A DNA stretch of 64,000 nucleotides from Triticum aestivum (taxonomy: Eukaryota; Streptophyta; Magnoliopsida; Poales; Poaceae): the NCBI RefSeq assembly GCF_018294505.1, contig NC_057800.1, positions 169,813,703 to 169,877,702 on the forward strand, read 5' to 3'. The notes beneath the pieces are model-generated. The model searched no databases. It saw only the letters and a list, made by a program, of their open reading frames with translations, and was not told the origin of the DNA. The position numbers and the translations under genes are program-made. Each line of letters begins with the position of its first letter. Position 1 is the first letter of the stretch. Positions 24,716 through 35,699 of the stretch are shown piece after piece.

Positions 24716-26890
24716 GGTCTAGCACAACCTTGAGGTTCATTGTCTCATACATCTAAGCTAGTGTCACTCAAATGGTAATGATTTGTTGAACATCAATCCA
24801 AACCCACCTAGTGAGTTCCATCTGCAACCTCGGACATCTATTAATGTGTCAAATCTTACTCCTACATAAATTATTTAATGGCTCTTGACGTATTAAATGG
24901 AACCTCTTTCATATGTACTTTTTTGGACGCTCTTACCGATGTGACTGAGCCGTTGGTAAAACTTTGACACATGGGATCAAACATCTCATTTGTTTTGTTC
25001 ATATTTCAGTACACCTCCCACTCGTATCTCTTATAACCATTGCCTGAATCGATCAAATACCAGAATATGACATTCATTGCTTATGTCTGTATACAAATTT
25101 ATCTGTTTATATCATTGTACTTCCACTGCACGTTCGATTATGTATGGTTGATTCATATCAAAGACTCTCACTATCATGACCAAGCCATGGATAAAAAGTT
25201 AAATGTGGAATCTTGAAAAATTATTAGCACAATGATCATTTGTGGTTTGTTCTAAAAATATGTTTTAAGAGTCACATTACTTGAGCAAGTAATGAAAGAG
25301 CTCAATGATTGCATATACCTTCTGTTAGGTCCTAGCACAACCAAGAGCTGCAATGTCTGATACCTCTAAGCCAGTGTCACTCAGAGGACAAAGTTATGTT
25401 GTTCATCAAGCTAAACCCACCTAGTGAATTCCGCATGGCACCTCAGGCATTTGTTAGCACGTCAATTCTTACTCATCTATCTCATATTTAATGGCTCTTG
25501 ACATATTTCAATGAACTTCCTCCATATGTAAGATTTTGTTTGGATGCTCACGCCGATGTGACTAAGATGATAGTCAAACTCTGCGCATGTGAACAAATAT
25601 CTCATATATGTTTATTGCATATCACAATGCACCCTCTACCACCCATATATCTTATAAGCAATGGCCGGATCAATCACATATCAAAATATGTCATTTTGTT
25701 ACTTCAGTTTAGATAACATAAGTATCTTTTATATCTATGTACTTCCATTGTATGTTGGATTTTTTCTAGAAGTTTCACATTGAAGACTCTCACGGTCGTG
25801 GCCAAGCAATCAGTAAGAAGTTCAACATGTGGGATCTTGGTTGTTTATTGGCATGAAAGATCATTTTTATTTGTTCTAAAATATGATTTAAGAGTCACAT
25901 TAGTTGACACGTGAGATGAAAGAACTCTGTGATTTATTAGTATCACCTTTTGCATGAATCTAGAACTAGGATGTTGTAAGGATCTTTGATAGGAACAAAA
26001 GGTGGTGATTTACATTTAGGAATAAATTATATTAGGTGGGCGACTCTTTTGTCAACCAAGGTTGCTGATCTTTTCATAGGTGATCAAGAAATTCATCGAT
26101 GCATCAAAGTCTTGATCCTTGATCTCACGTATAATGGCCCTTAACGTATTAATGAACTTCAACCATGTGTAGGGTTTCGTTCGGACGTGCTTGATTCGTT
26201 TAGGTGAATCTTATTGGTGTGATCAAGTTGTCTATCAAAGTCTAGCGCATGGGGATTAAAGATCGCTTATATGTGCCCGTGGACACCTCTTTCTCTAGCA
26301 AGGCATGTCAGATTGATCACATCAAATACGTCATCATTTCACAACGTGTTCATACAAAAAGAGGTGTTTTATGGGTTCTCCACTTCATAACATCCATTCG
26401 ATACACACGGTCAATTACCTCACTAATGGATATTCTCTTGGTTTATAACAAAATCTTTTTGATTTCAATGTAAGCGAATGTGTATGGATTGGACACCGAG
26501 CCAATTTCCACAAGGATAATAAGATGTGCACACACAAAGATGATGTTGATTCTCTCTGCATCAGATCATCCATTTTAGCACAACTATGTGACCCGTCACC
26601 AATGGAAGGAATAAGAAACTAATAAATAAAGATAAATACAAACAAAGTGCACCTAGAGAATGGAGAAAGGATTTATCGTTTTGAGAGTAGATTGCGGCTT
26701 CTGCGCAAAAAGTGTACGTCCCAAGCATTTTTTCAGAAAGTGTATGCGTGTAGAGACTAGAGAAATAATATACCATTTTAGAAATATGCAGAGACGTCAA
26801 TGCAAAAGTTTGTTCGGGAGGGAGTAGGGGGCTCGAGTGTTAAATCCATAAAGGTCCAAGCCCTATAACGCCGTCGTTGTGTGCTTTGAT
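24716..26890. repeat. R-R-X-M1 module B1
   Basis: R repeats at about 24716-25325 and 25326-25925, X at about 25926-26455, M1 at 26456-26890. The second R contains the uninterrupted AAGAC target of the solo LTR seen in copy A. Confidence 0.7.
26456..26890 (+). repeat. M1 copy 3: duplicate of ARF promoter-proximal DNA
   Basis: Shares with the ARF upstream region GAGCCAATTTCCACAAGGAT, AAGATGATGTTGATTCTC, CGCAAAAAGTGTACGTCCCA, CATAAAGGTCCAAGCCCTAT and GTTGTGTGCTT, then passes into an R repeat. Its layout is the same as the copy at 18216. Confidence 0.8.
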
Positions 26891-28945
26891 CGACTTCCAT
26901 GAGGTGCGTTGTATGGTACCTCTAAGCTAGTGTCACTCAAATGACAATGGTTTGTTGGTCATCAATCCAAAGCCACCTAGTGAATTCTATCTGGCACCTC
27001 TGACATACGTTCATGTCTCAAATATTACTCAACTCATATTTGTGGCTCATGACATATTACATTGAACTTCCTCCATATGTCGGATTTTGTTTGGATGCTC
27101 TTATGTTGTGATAGAGTCGTCAGTCAAACTATGATGCTTTGGGGTCAAACATCTCATTTTTTGGTCCATATCTCAATGCACCCCCCACCCATATATCTTA
27201 TAATCAATGCATGAATCATTCACATATCAAAATATGGCATTTCATCATTTATGTTTAGATACAAAGCTATATTTTTATATCAATGTAGTTCCGCTATATG
27301 TTGGTATATGTATGGAGGATTCATAACGAAGACTCTCACAGTTGTGACCAACCTATCGATAAAATAATTCAACACGTGGGATCTTGACCATTTATTGGGA
27401 TGATGCTCATTTGTAGTTTGTTCTAAAACATATTTTAAGAGTCACATCAGTTGACGTGTGTGGTGAAACAGCTCAATTTTTTGCATATATATCTTCTATT
27501 AGGGTATGACACAACCATGAGGTGCACTACCTGGTACCTCTAAGCCGGTGTCACTCTAAGGACAAAAATTTGTTCATCATCAATCCAAACCCACTACTTA
27601 ATAACACCTAGAATCTCTGGCATTTGTTAACACATTGAACCTTAGTATATCTCATATTTAGTAGCTCCTTTCGTATTACAATAAACTTCCTTCATATGTC
27701 AGGTTTTGTTCGGACGCTCTTTGACAATGCCATTGAGCCGACGGTCAAACTCTGACTCATGGGATCAAACCTCTCATATGTTTTGTGCATATCACGGTGC
27801 ATCTCCCACTTGTATCGCTTATAATTAATGCCTAAATTGATCGTATATCAAAATATGCCATTCCAGTACTTATGATGAGATATAGAGGTATCTTTTATAT
27901 CAATGTACTTTCACTATATGTTGGATTTTGTGTAGAGGATCCACGACGAAGACTCTCACTGTTGTGATCAGGCCATCGTGAAAAGTTCAACACGTGGGAT
28001 CTTGACCATTTATTGGCATGAAAGATCATTTGTGGTTTGTTCTAGAAATATGTTTTAAGAGACACATCAGTTGACACGTGAGATGAAAGAGCTCAATAAT
28101 TTCTCTGTATTACCTTTTATATACACGAATCTAGAACTAGGATGACAACAAAAGATCTACTATAAGAACAAAAGGTGATAATTTACGCTTAGAGATAAAT
28201 TATATTAGGTGGGCAATTCTTTTGTCAAACAAGGTTGTCGACCTTTTACAAGGAGGTTGATAAAGCTATCAATCAAAGTCTAGCACATGGGGATTGAAGA
28301 TCACATCTATGCATTCATACCCCCCCCCCTCCTCGACACCCTTATTTCTAGCAATCATCTCAGACTGATCACGTCATATACGACATGTCGTAACATGTTT
28401 ATACAAATCGAGGTGTTTTTATGGGTTTTCCACTTTTTTGTAATTCGGGTTTTCCACTTTTGATCATCCATTTGATACACACGATCATTTGCTTAATTAG
28501 TGGATATTCTCTCGATTTATAACAATATCTTTTTCATTTCAATGTGAGCTAACGTGTACGGACTAGGCGCCGAGCCAATTTCCACAAGGATAACAAGATG
28601 TGCATGCATAAACATGATGTTGATTCTCTCAGCACCACACCAGATCATCCATTTCAGCACCACTATGTGACTCCTCACCAAGGCAAGGAGTACAACAATA
28701 AGAAACTGGAAAAAAAAAAGGAACAAAGTGCACCCAGAGGCCAAAAGGATTGTGAGGGGCTTCTGCGCAAAAAGTGTTAGTCCCAAACATTTTCGCCTGC
28801 ATGCAGGGGCCAGAGGAAGCATTTAATATTTTAAAAATACGCAGGGGCGTCGACGCAAAAGTTTGTTTTGTTTGAGAGGGAGTAGGGGGCAGGAGTGTTA
28901 AAGCCATAAAGGCGCAAGCCCTGTAACGCCGCCGTTGTGTGCTTC
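26891..28945. repeat. R-R-X-M1 module B2 leading into the ARF
   Basis: R repeats at about 26891-27497 and 27498-28100, an internally deleted X (about 28100-28535; the piece between CTTTTACAAGGAGG and ATCAATCAAAGTC is missing) and the M1 block attached to the ARF. TGTCGG occurs at 27078-27083. Confidence 0.7.
28536..28945 (+). promoter_or_regulatory. ARF promoter-proximal region (M1 copy 4)
   Basis: The block directly upstream of the ARF and the parent or sibling of the three other M1 copies. A TATA-like CATAAAGG lies at 28905-28912 and is preserved as CATAAAAG or CATAAAGG in the copies at 18216 and 26456. Homology to those copies stops near 28945 at GTGTGCTTCG. If the TATA-like site is used, transcription would start near 28935-28945, almost exactly at the homology break. 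The start site is inferred from position only. Confidence 0.5.
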
Positions 28946-28982
28946 GCTCGGCTGCCTGCCGCTTCGCCTCTCGCCTCCTCCC

Positions 28983-29005
28983 CTCGCCTCGCCTCGCCTC
29001 GCCTC
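28983..29005 (+). repeat. CTCGC microsatellite in the ARF 5' leader
   Basis: About four and a half copies of CTCGC in a CT-rich leader between the end of the M1 block and the start codon. Such pyrimidine-rich leaders are common in grass genes. Confidence 0.8.
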
Positions 29006-29209
29006 TCCACTCCCCCACCGCGCCGTTCTTTAATGGGGCGAGCCCAACAACAAACACTGACACAAGGAGAACACCACCCGGTTCCCAGACCAGACCAACT
29101 CCTCCTCCCTCCCTCCTCCCTCTCTCCCCGCCCCCACTCCTCCTTCCCTCCCTGGGAGGACAGGACAGCAGAGCCCGTCCACCACCAACCCACCGCCACC
29201 CGCGTCGCC

Positions 29210-32200
29210 ATGGCGCAGCCTGGTGAGCGCAGTCTCCTGGTTTTTCTTGCGGCCGGCTTTGCTGCCCGCTCGTGCTCATGCGGCTGCCGCTCTCCTGTTG
29301 TCTCTTGTTGTGTCGCTGGCAGGGCGAGGACGGGACCCGGAGCTGTTCGCGGAGCTGTGGCGCGCCTGCGCCGGGCCGCTGGTGGAGGTGCCGCAGCGCG
29401 GCGAGAGGGTCTTCTACTTCCTCCAGGGCCACCTGGAGCAGGTGCGTGCGGGTGTTTCGCTCGTGAATTCTCCTTGTTTATTCTCCGCCGCTCTCCTCTG
29501 TTCCATCCATTTCCAATTCCGCCGCGGCCGGGCCACGCGCTCATCTGCTTGCTGGTTTTTTGCGCGCGCAGCTGCAAGAGCCGACGGACTCGGCGCTGCT
29601 GGCCGAGCAAATCAAGATGTTCCAGGTGCCCTACAAGATCCTCTGCAAGGTCGTCAACGTCGAGCTCAAGGTAAACAATCGCCGCCGGCCGGCCACGCAG
29701 CCGCCTTCTCTTTGCTCCTCGCCACCTGATCCTCCCTCGCGGTTCTGGCGTGAGCTCGTCGTCGTCGTAATTAAACTCTCTCTCGTGTTGTTTTTGCTCG
29801 CGGCGGCGCAGGCCGAGGCGGAGACGGACGAGGTGTACGCGCAGATCACCCTGCAGCCGGAATCTGACGTAAGTGTTCATCGCCACCCAAAGCTTTGTTC
29901 GCTGATAATTTTTTCCTTTCCTGTTATCACTATCTCGTTTGGAAATGTCCTGAATTCCGGTTTCTGAATCCGTAGTGTCGCAATTCCGCTTTTTCTTTTC
30001 TTTTATCTCTATCTGTTCTTTCTACTCGAATTCAGAGAGTGTGTCCCTCGCGTGGATTTGCGTCTTAAACTTTCTCCTGTTTGCAGCAAGACAACCTGCC
30101 CCTCATCTGCGACCCAATTCTGCCGGAGACGCCCCGGCCGGTGGTGCACACCTTCTGCAAGATCCTGACGCCGTCCGACACCAGCACCCACGGCGGCTTC
30201 TCCGTGCTCCGCCGCCACGCCAACGAGTGTCTCCCGCCGCTGGTAAGCCCAATTCCCTTGTCCTCGTTAATCAATGCATAATTGCATTATTGCATACCGT
30301 ACTGCCAGGTTAAATTCCACTCTGCTTTGCTCTTGATCAGGACATGGCGATGCCGACACCGACTCAGGAGATCATCTCCAAGGACCTCCATGGATCTGAG
30401 TGGAGGTTTAAGCACATCTACAGAGGTACGCAAACTCGGTGTTTTCCTTTTATTACAGTTACCTGCAGAATTGTTCAGTGGTCATTCATCTGACTGCAGA
30501 TCAGGACCAAATAAATTGCAGTTGCTGTATGTGTATGCCTTCTGCTGCCTGATCCATGCAATTCTTGGTGGTTGTTGTATAGGTCAACCCCGCAGGCACC
30601 TTCTGACGACCGGATGGAGCACATTCGTCACATCAAAGAAGCTGATGGCTGGCGATGCCTTTGTCTACCTAAGGTTGGACATCAACTGAATTCCAGTGCT
30701 TATAATTCTGTTAAACTAACCATGCGTGGCGGACAGGTTTATGCGCAATGTTTTGTGGGAAGTATGCATCATCACAAAGACATTGTGTTTTGTTTTCGCA
30801 GGAGTGAGACAGGAGAGCAGCGTGTCGGAGTGAGGCGCCTTGTGCAGAAGCAAAGCACGATGCCGGCGTCCGTTATATCAAGCCAGAGCATGCATCTCGG
30901 GGTTCTTGCAAGTGCATCTCATGCTCTCAAGACCAACTCCATCTTCGTGGTCTACTACAGGCCCAGGTTAGACCTTCTATTCCAAAAAAAAATATTATTC
31001 TATACCGCCAGTTGTTAGATAAAACTGTGCTTACTGTTTGCTAATGGAAGTTAATTTCTTGTTTGTTTTATGTAGGTTAAGCCAGAGCCAGTACATTGTC
31101 AGCGTGAACAAGTACCTTCAAGCTAGTAAGACTGGATTTACTGTGGGCATGAGGTTCAGGATGAACTTCGAAGCAGAAGATGTCCCTGTGAAGAAGTAAG
31201 GGTTTTCAGTCTGTTTGCTCATCTTCTGCCATCATCTCAGTTTCACATGGTCTCATGTATTTTAAACCTGCAGGTTTTTTGGGACTATAGTTGGTGATGG
31301 TGATCTTTCTCCACAGTGGTCAGGTTCTGAATGGAAGTCACTCAAGGTAAGATCAACACATTCTACTTTCTCTTGTTTACATTGTATTTTTCTTCTCTTT
31401 TTAAAAACTCTGATTTTATTCATGGTTTATTTAGGTCCAATGGGATGACTCGGTCGCAATTTGCAACGGCCCTGAGAGGGTTTCTCCTTGGGAAATTGAC
31501 TCATCTGATGCCTCCTCACCTGCCATCAGTGCACTGCTGCAATCATCGGCGAAGAACAAGCGTCCAAGGGAGACAAATGAAAACTTTGATCTTCCATCAC
31601 AGGGTATGACCTGCAGATTTCTCATTGCTCGTGCTATTATCGACAAATAAATGGAACGTTGACATCATGATGTTTTAATCTTGTTGGCTTAATCTGCAGA
31701 GCCGACTCAGGAGTTTTGGCTGTCTGGAATGACACAGCAGCATGAGAGGACATATGTTGGTTCTAGTGACCCCAACCGTATCTCTGGGTATCATCAAATT
31801 CTTTGGCCAAGCAGTGAACCCGCAGGGTATGGTGCCATGAGCAGCAGTTCGGTTTGTCAAACTCCATTGGGGCTTGGTGATGGTTGGCCCAAGGATTTCA
31901 ACCCTTCAAGCCAGGGGGTCTCTCCTACCCTGTCAGAGATTACTCAGAAGCTGAATCGGGTTGCCAGCAGTGAAGGAAGAACTCCTCCTCCTTGGGCTAC
32001 TGCACTTTGTGGTGGTTACCGGGCTGAGGAACCTACTTCCAAGCTGTCCTGCAACCCTACTCTGCCTCTGCCTGAACAGGTTGCACCATATCTGCCCAAA
32101 GTAGCTGAAAAGGCCAAGGAACCCGGTGTGGTTCGTCTGTTTGGTGTGAATTTGATGGAGAACACCAACAATGCTGCTGCTCCTACTGCTGGCAACGCAA

Positions 32201-32850
32201 GTGCCGGAGCCGGAGAAACTTCAGCCAGAGTTGCTGGTTCTGTTGAAGGCTCTGGTCAGCTGTCAGCATTTTCAAAAGTAACAAAAGTTGCGAATGAGAG
32301 CCCCCGAGAAATCCAAAGCCAACAGAGTAATGTTGGAAGGAACCGTGTGAAGGTACAACTTCTGTGTATCTCTTTCTTCCTCCTCTCCTTGGCTTGTTTA
32401 ACTGTTGTCTAACCTCGTGTTGCTATTTGGTTTGTGCTAGGTTCAAATGCATGGAAATGCTGTGGGTAGAGCTGTGGATCTAGCAAGTCTGGATGGGTAT
32501 GAGGGGCTGACCAGTGAACTGGAACAGATGTTCGAGATAAAGGACATCAAACAGAACTTTAAAGTGGCATTCACCGACAACGAAGGTGACACCATGAAAG
32601 TCGGAGATGATCCCTGGATGTAAGTCTGCACATGTTCTCCATCAAGCATTGATAGTTAACTGTTCCTCTGACATGATCATAATGAGTATATATAGCTGAC
32701 ATACATACATTCTTTGGCACCTGCAGGGAGTTTTGCCGTATGGTGAGGAAGATAGTGATCTATCCCATTGAAGATGACAAGAACATGGATCCTCGTCAGA
32801 CGTCGGTCTTAGCTGCTGCTCCAGATCCGGATCCCAAGGCTAACCTTTAG
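29210..32850 (+). CDS. Auxin response factor, ARF1/ARF2/ARF9-like (class B)
   Basis: Nuclear transcription factor that binds auxin response elements; class B members usually repress. Exons: 29210-29222, 29323-29441, 29572-29670, 29812-29868, 30087-30242, 30341-30425, 30583-30673, 30802-30966, 31076-31195, 31274-31346, 31435-31603, 31700-32352, 32441-32619, 32727-32850. All junctions are GT-AG and keep frame, giving 700 residues and a TAG stop. The start lies in GTCGCCATGGCG and leads straight into the conserved [14 protein letters not shown] segment. Domains: B3 DNA-binding about 119-220 ([26 protein letters not shown]), ARF/dimerisation about 246-331, basic KNKRPRE 366-372, a Ser/Pro-rich middle without the Gln-rich tract of activator ARFs, RLFGV at about 528-532, and PB1 about 600-678 with its lysine side (KVQMHG...AVGR) and acidic OPCA motif ([14 protein letters not shown]). 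Nothing is missing. Exon 1 encodes only four full codons. The exact orthologue is not assigned. Confidence 0.95.
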
Positions 32851-33320
32851 AAGGGGGGAGGGGTAGGATTTTTGGATCCTTTCACAGATGAAGCATTGGT
32901 TTGCAGATTTGTGGTATTGAATCCTTTCTTCAGAAGCACCCCGAAGAAAGATTGATTGATAACATAGGTTTCCAGAAAGAAAAATGGTGGTGACAATTTC
33001 TCTTTAGTTGGCTGTCAAAGAAACAAACAAAAGATTGACAATGTCTCTTTAGTCGTTTGCTTAAATATAGTCAAAAAAACCGTAAAGGAATAAAGTCCAG
33101 GAGGTATAAAGACTTCTGGTGTAAGTTGTGTACATATTATATGAGAGATGACAATCATATGACATCTAGTTTATGTTCTGTTTTAACTTCCTCTTGCGTT
33201 CAGGCTGAATTTGGTGATAAATGTTGCGACTAGAATTATCTTGATGGTAGCTTTCAATGCTGATCGGTATAGTGCTGGTTAGTTCTACACTGGTTTTGTG
33301 CTTGATGCTTTTCACGGCTT
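32851..33320 (+). other. ARF 3' untranslated region and flank
   Basis: Follows the TAG stop. An AATAAA at 33089-33094 is a plausible polyadenylation signal about 240 bases after the stop. No other gene is seen. Confidence 0.6.
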
Positions 33321-33324
33321 AGGT

Positions 33325-34990
33325 CCTCTTTGATTCAAAGGATTTTCATAGGTATTTTAAAAGATCGGAATCCTTAGGCCCTGTTCGTTTAATCCCCTTG
33401 CCAAAGGGATTGAAGGGGATTGGAGAGGTTTGAGGGAGATTTTGACTTGCAAAGGATTTAATCCCCTCCAGTCCCTTTCAAACCACTTCAAACCCTGCCT
33501 AACCGAACAAGCGCTTAGGAAATTTTCCTATGTTGGTCGTTTGATTTGTAGGATTGAATCCCTATAGAACTTCTTTAAAAGATTAGAATCCTTAGGAATG
33601 TTTCCTATCTTGGTTGTTGGATTCGTCGGATTGACTTATATAGACAAAAAATTCAAAGCATTCCTTTGTACTACATTCCATATGTTGTTGTTTTTTTGCA
33701 TCCACTCGTACTCCTTTGAAAACCTCCTTTGTGTTCTTTTGATGATTTCAAACAACCCAAAATTATGTACAATTTTAAGGATCTTTTTAGGAATTTTGGT
33801 TAATTAAAATCCTTAGAAACTTTTCTATGTTGGTTGTTTGATTCGTACCTCTGTTGGCTGTCTGATTCATAGGATTGAAACCTATAGTTTTTTTTTTGAA
33901 AGATTAGAATCCCTAAGAATGTTTTCTTTGTTGGTCGTTTCTATTCGTGGGATTTAATTATATAGAAAAAAAATCTAAGCTTTCCTTTGTACGACATTCC
34001 TTAGATATTTTTGCAAACACTCAAATCCCTTCCAAAAAATCCTTTGTTTTCTTGTGATAGTTTCAAACAAACCAAAATAATGAGAATTTGAAGTGTTTCC
34101 TTAGCAAATTTGGATAAAATAACATCCTTAGAAACGTTTCTATGTTGGTTGTTTGATTCGTAGGGTTGGATCATATATATTTTTCTGAAAGGTTAGAATC
34201 CTTAAGAATGTTTCCTGTGTTGGTCGGTTGATTCTTAGGATTGAATACTATAGAAAGAGCCTAAGCCTTCCTTTGTGCTAAATTCATAGGTATTTTCGCA
34301 TCCATGCAAACCTCTTTGAAAACATCCTTTGTTTTTCTTGTGATAATTTCAAGCAAACCAAAATCGTGTAGAATTTGAACTTAGGAATTTTTTAGGAATT
34401 TTTTATCACTAAAATCCTAAGAAACTTTTCTATGTTTTTTGTTTGCTTTGTACGATTGAATCCTATGGATTTTTTCTCGAAATACTAGAATCCTTAGGTA
34501 CTTTTCTAAGCTTTCCTTTGTCCTACATTCCATATGTATTCTTGCATCCACTCAAACCCCTTTCAAAAAATTGTTTGTTTTTCTTTTGATGATTTCAAAC
34601 AAACAAAAATCATGTAATATTTGAAGGATTTGCTTAGGAATTTGGAAGAACTAAAATCCTTATAATTTTTTCTATGTTGGTTGTTTGATTAGTAGGATTG
34701 AAACCTATAGAATTTGTTCTAGGGATTCCTTTCTACTACATTCCATATGAATTTTAGTATCCACTCAAACTTTTCGGAAAGATCCATTCATTTTCCCTAT
34801 GAGGCAAGCTTTTCGCCACTTAGGATCTCTATGATACAAAGGATTTTTGTAGCAATCTTGCAAGATGTTGGTTGTTTGATCCCTAGGACTGAATCCTATA
34901 GAAGTTTTCTCTACAACATCAACCCAAAAACCACTCGCAAAATCCATTGCAAGATTTTCACCATTTAAGGTCTATTTGGTTCAATGGATT
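33325..34990. repeat. Degenerate 0.25-0.3 kb tandem repeat array
   Basis: AT-rich DNA in which blocks such as GATTTCAAACAAACCAAAAT (near 33748, 34063, 34347 and 34590), TATGTTGGTTGTTTGATTCG and GGATTGAATCCTATAGAA recur every 240-315 bp, about five or six diverged units. The first and last units open with similar GGTC(C/T)...TTTGATTCAAAGGATTTTCATAGG sequences. Its MITE-like ends suggest an amplified DNA transposon, but the family is not identified. There is no coding potential. Confidence 0.65.
33377..33514. mobile_element. Tourist-like (PIF/Harbinger) MITE
   Basis: 138 bp with imperfect terminal inverted repeats (GGCCCTGTTCGTTT and AACCGAACAAGCGC) and a TTA duplication (33374-33376 and 33515-33517). 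It is inserted in the first unit of the tandem array. Non-coding; it would be moved by a Harbinger transposase in trans. Confidence 0.8.
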
Positions 34991-35093
34991 TTCATAGGAA
35001 ATTGGAAAGATTGGAATCCTCCTTGGGGGGCAGTCCGGCCATGGCAAAAATTGCCCTGCTTTGCTTTTTTGCCATCACTTTCACTGCCCTCCT

Positions 35094-35585
35094 TCACCGC
35101 TTCTCGGTTATGCGTGCACGGAGGGCATCCTCCTCCGCCGCCTCGTGGGCTGCGCAAACCGCTTTCGCGTCGCGGGCCGCTGCCACCTCCGCCAGGAGGG
35201 TTCCCGAAGCCGCCTTCGCTTGAAGCCGCACCTACAGCCTCGCTCGGCGGGTACTCCGCACCTCCTTTTCGGATTGGCGGCGACCCATGGAGGCGCATAT
35301 GCCCTCCGTTTTGGTGTGAGACGCCGCGGGGATGAGGTGCCACCTGAACAGTTGGTCACTGCATCCAGCGAGGCCGCAGGTACCTGTCGTGATCAACCGG
35401 CCCCTTAACCAAGAGTCATTTGGGCAATCGGTTCTCGTCGGCTCGCTGAAGACCGGGGGGAGGGCGCACTCTTCCTGGGAACGTTAGGGAGTAACGTGAG
35501 CAACCATTTGTTTCTCGGGACTGCAAGGGATGAGATCCCAGTCCTCGAATCCGGACATCTCAAAGTCGGATCCAATGGTCGCCAT
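35094..35585 (-). pseudogene. Minus-strand pseudogene of unknown family, interrupted by stops
   Basis: From an ATG at 35583-35585 one frame runs 164 codons to a TGA at 35094-35096 and is broken by a TAA (35484-35486) and a TAG (35232-35234). The first piece is acidic (FEMSGFEDWDLIP), the second has a CPNDSWLRGRLI-type segment with several cysteines, and the third is an Ala/Glu/Arg-rich, probably helical stretch (AAHEAAEEDALRAR). A TATAAA on the same strand (35691-35686) stands about 100 bases before the ATG. Keeping one frame through two stops suggests a once-real protein that has since decayed. The family is not recognised; it could be transposon-borne. Confidence 0.5.
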
Positions 35586-35685
35586 GAAGGAGAAAGCCGT
35601 TGCCCGTTGGAGAGGAGCTTGGTACTGTGAGAGTGTAGAGGAGTGATGCGGCTAGGCTTTCGTCCGGAGTGCAGATAGGGTCCAA

Positions 35686-35691
35686 TTTATA
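35686..35691 (-). promoter_or_regulatory. TATA box of the minus-strand pseudogene
   Basis: TATAAA on the minus strand in the context CCATATAAATTGG, followed by a pyrimidine-rich leader (CATCACTCCTCTACACTCTC) and then the ATG at 35585. Confidence 0.45.
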
Positions 35692-35699
35692 TGGGGTCT

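Larger units (their letters stand above)
23966..28945. repeat. Duplicon copy B, segment 2, abutting the ARF gene
   Basis: Parallels copy A from 14219 to 20620. After about 0.75 kb without internal repeats (with a (TA)n tract at about 24105-24120) it holds the R-R-X-M1 modules at 24716-26890 and 26891-28945. Its right end is the DNA immediately upstream of the ARF. Confidence 0.8.

Noticed and set aside
28629..29886. Long minus-strand open frames (267 and 351 codons) over the ARF leader and first exons
   Set aside because: They are antisense to the spliced ARF exons and lie in GC-rich DNA where stops are rare; composition is Arg/Gly/Pro-rich with no domain.
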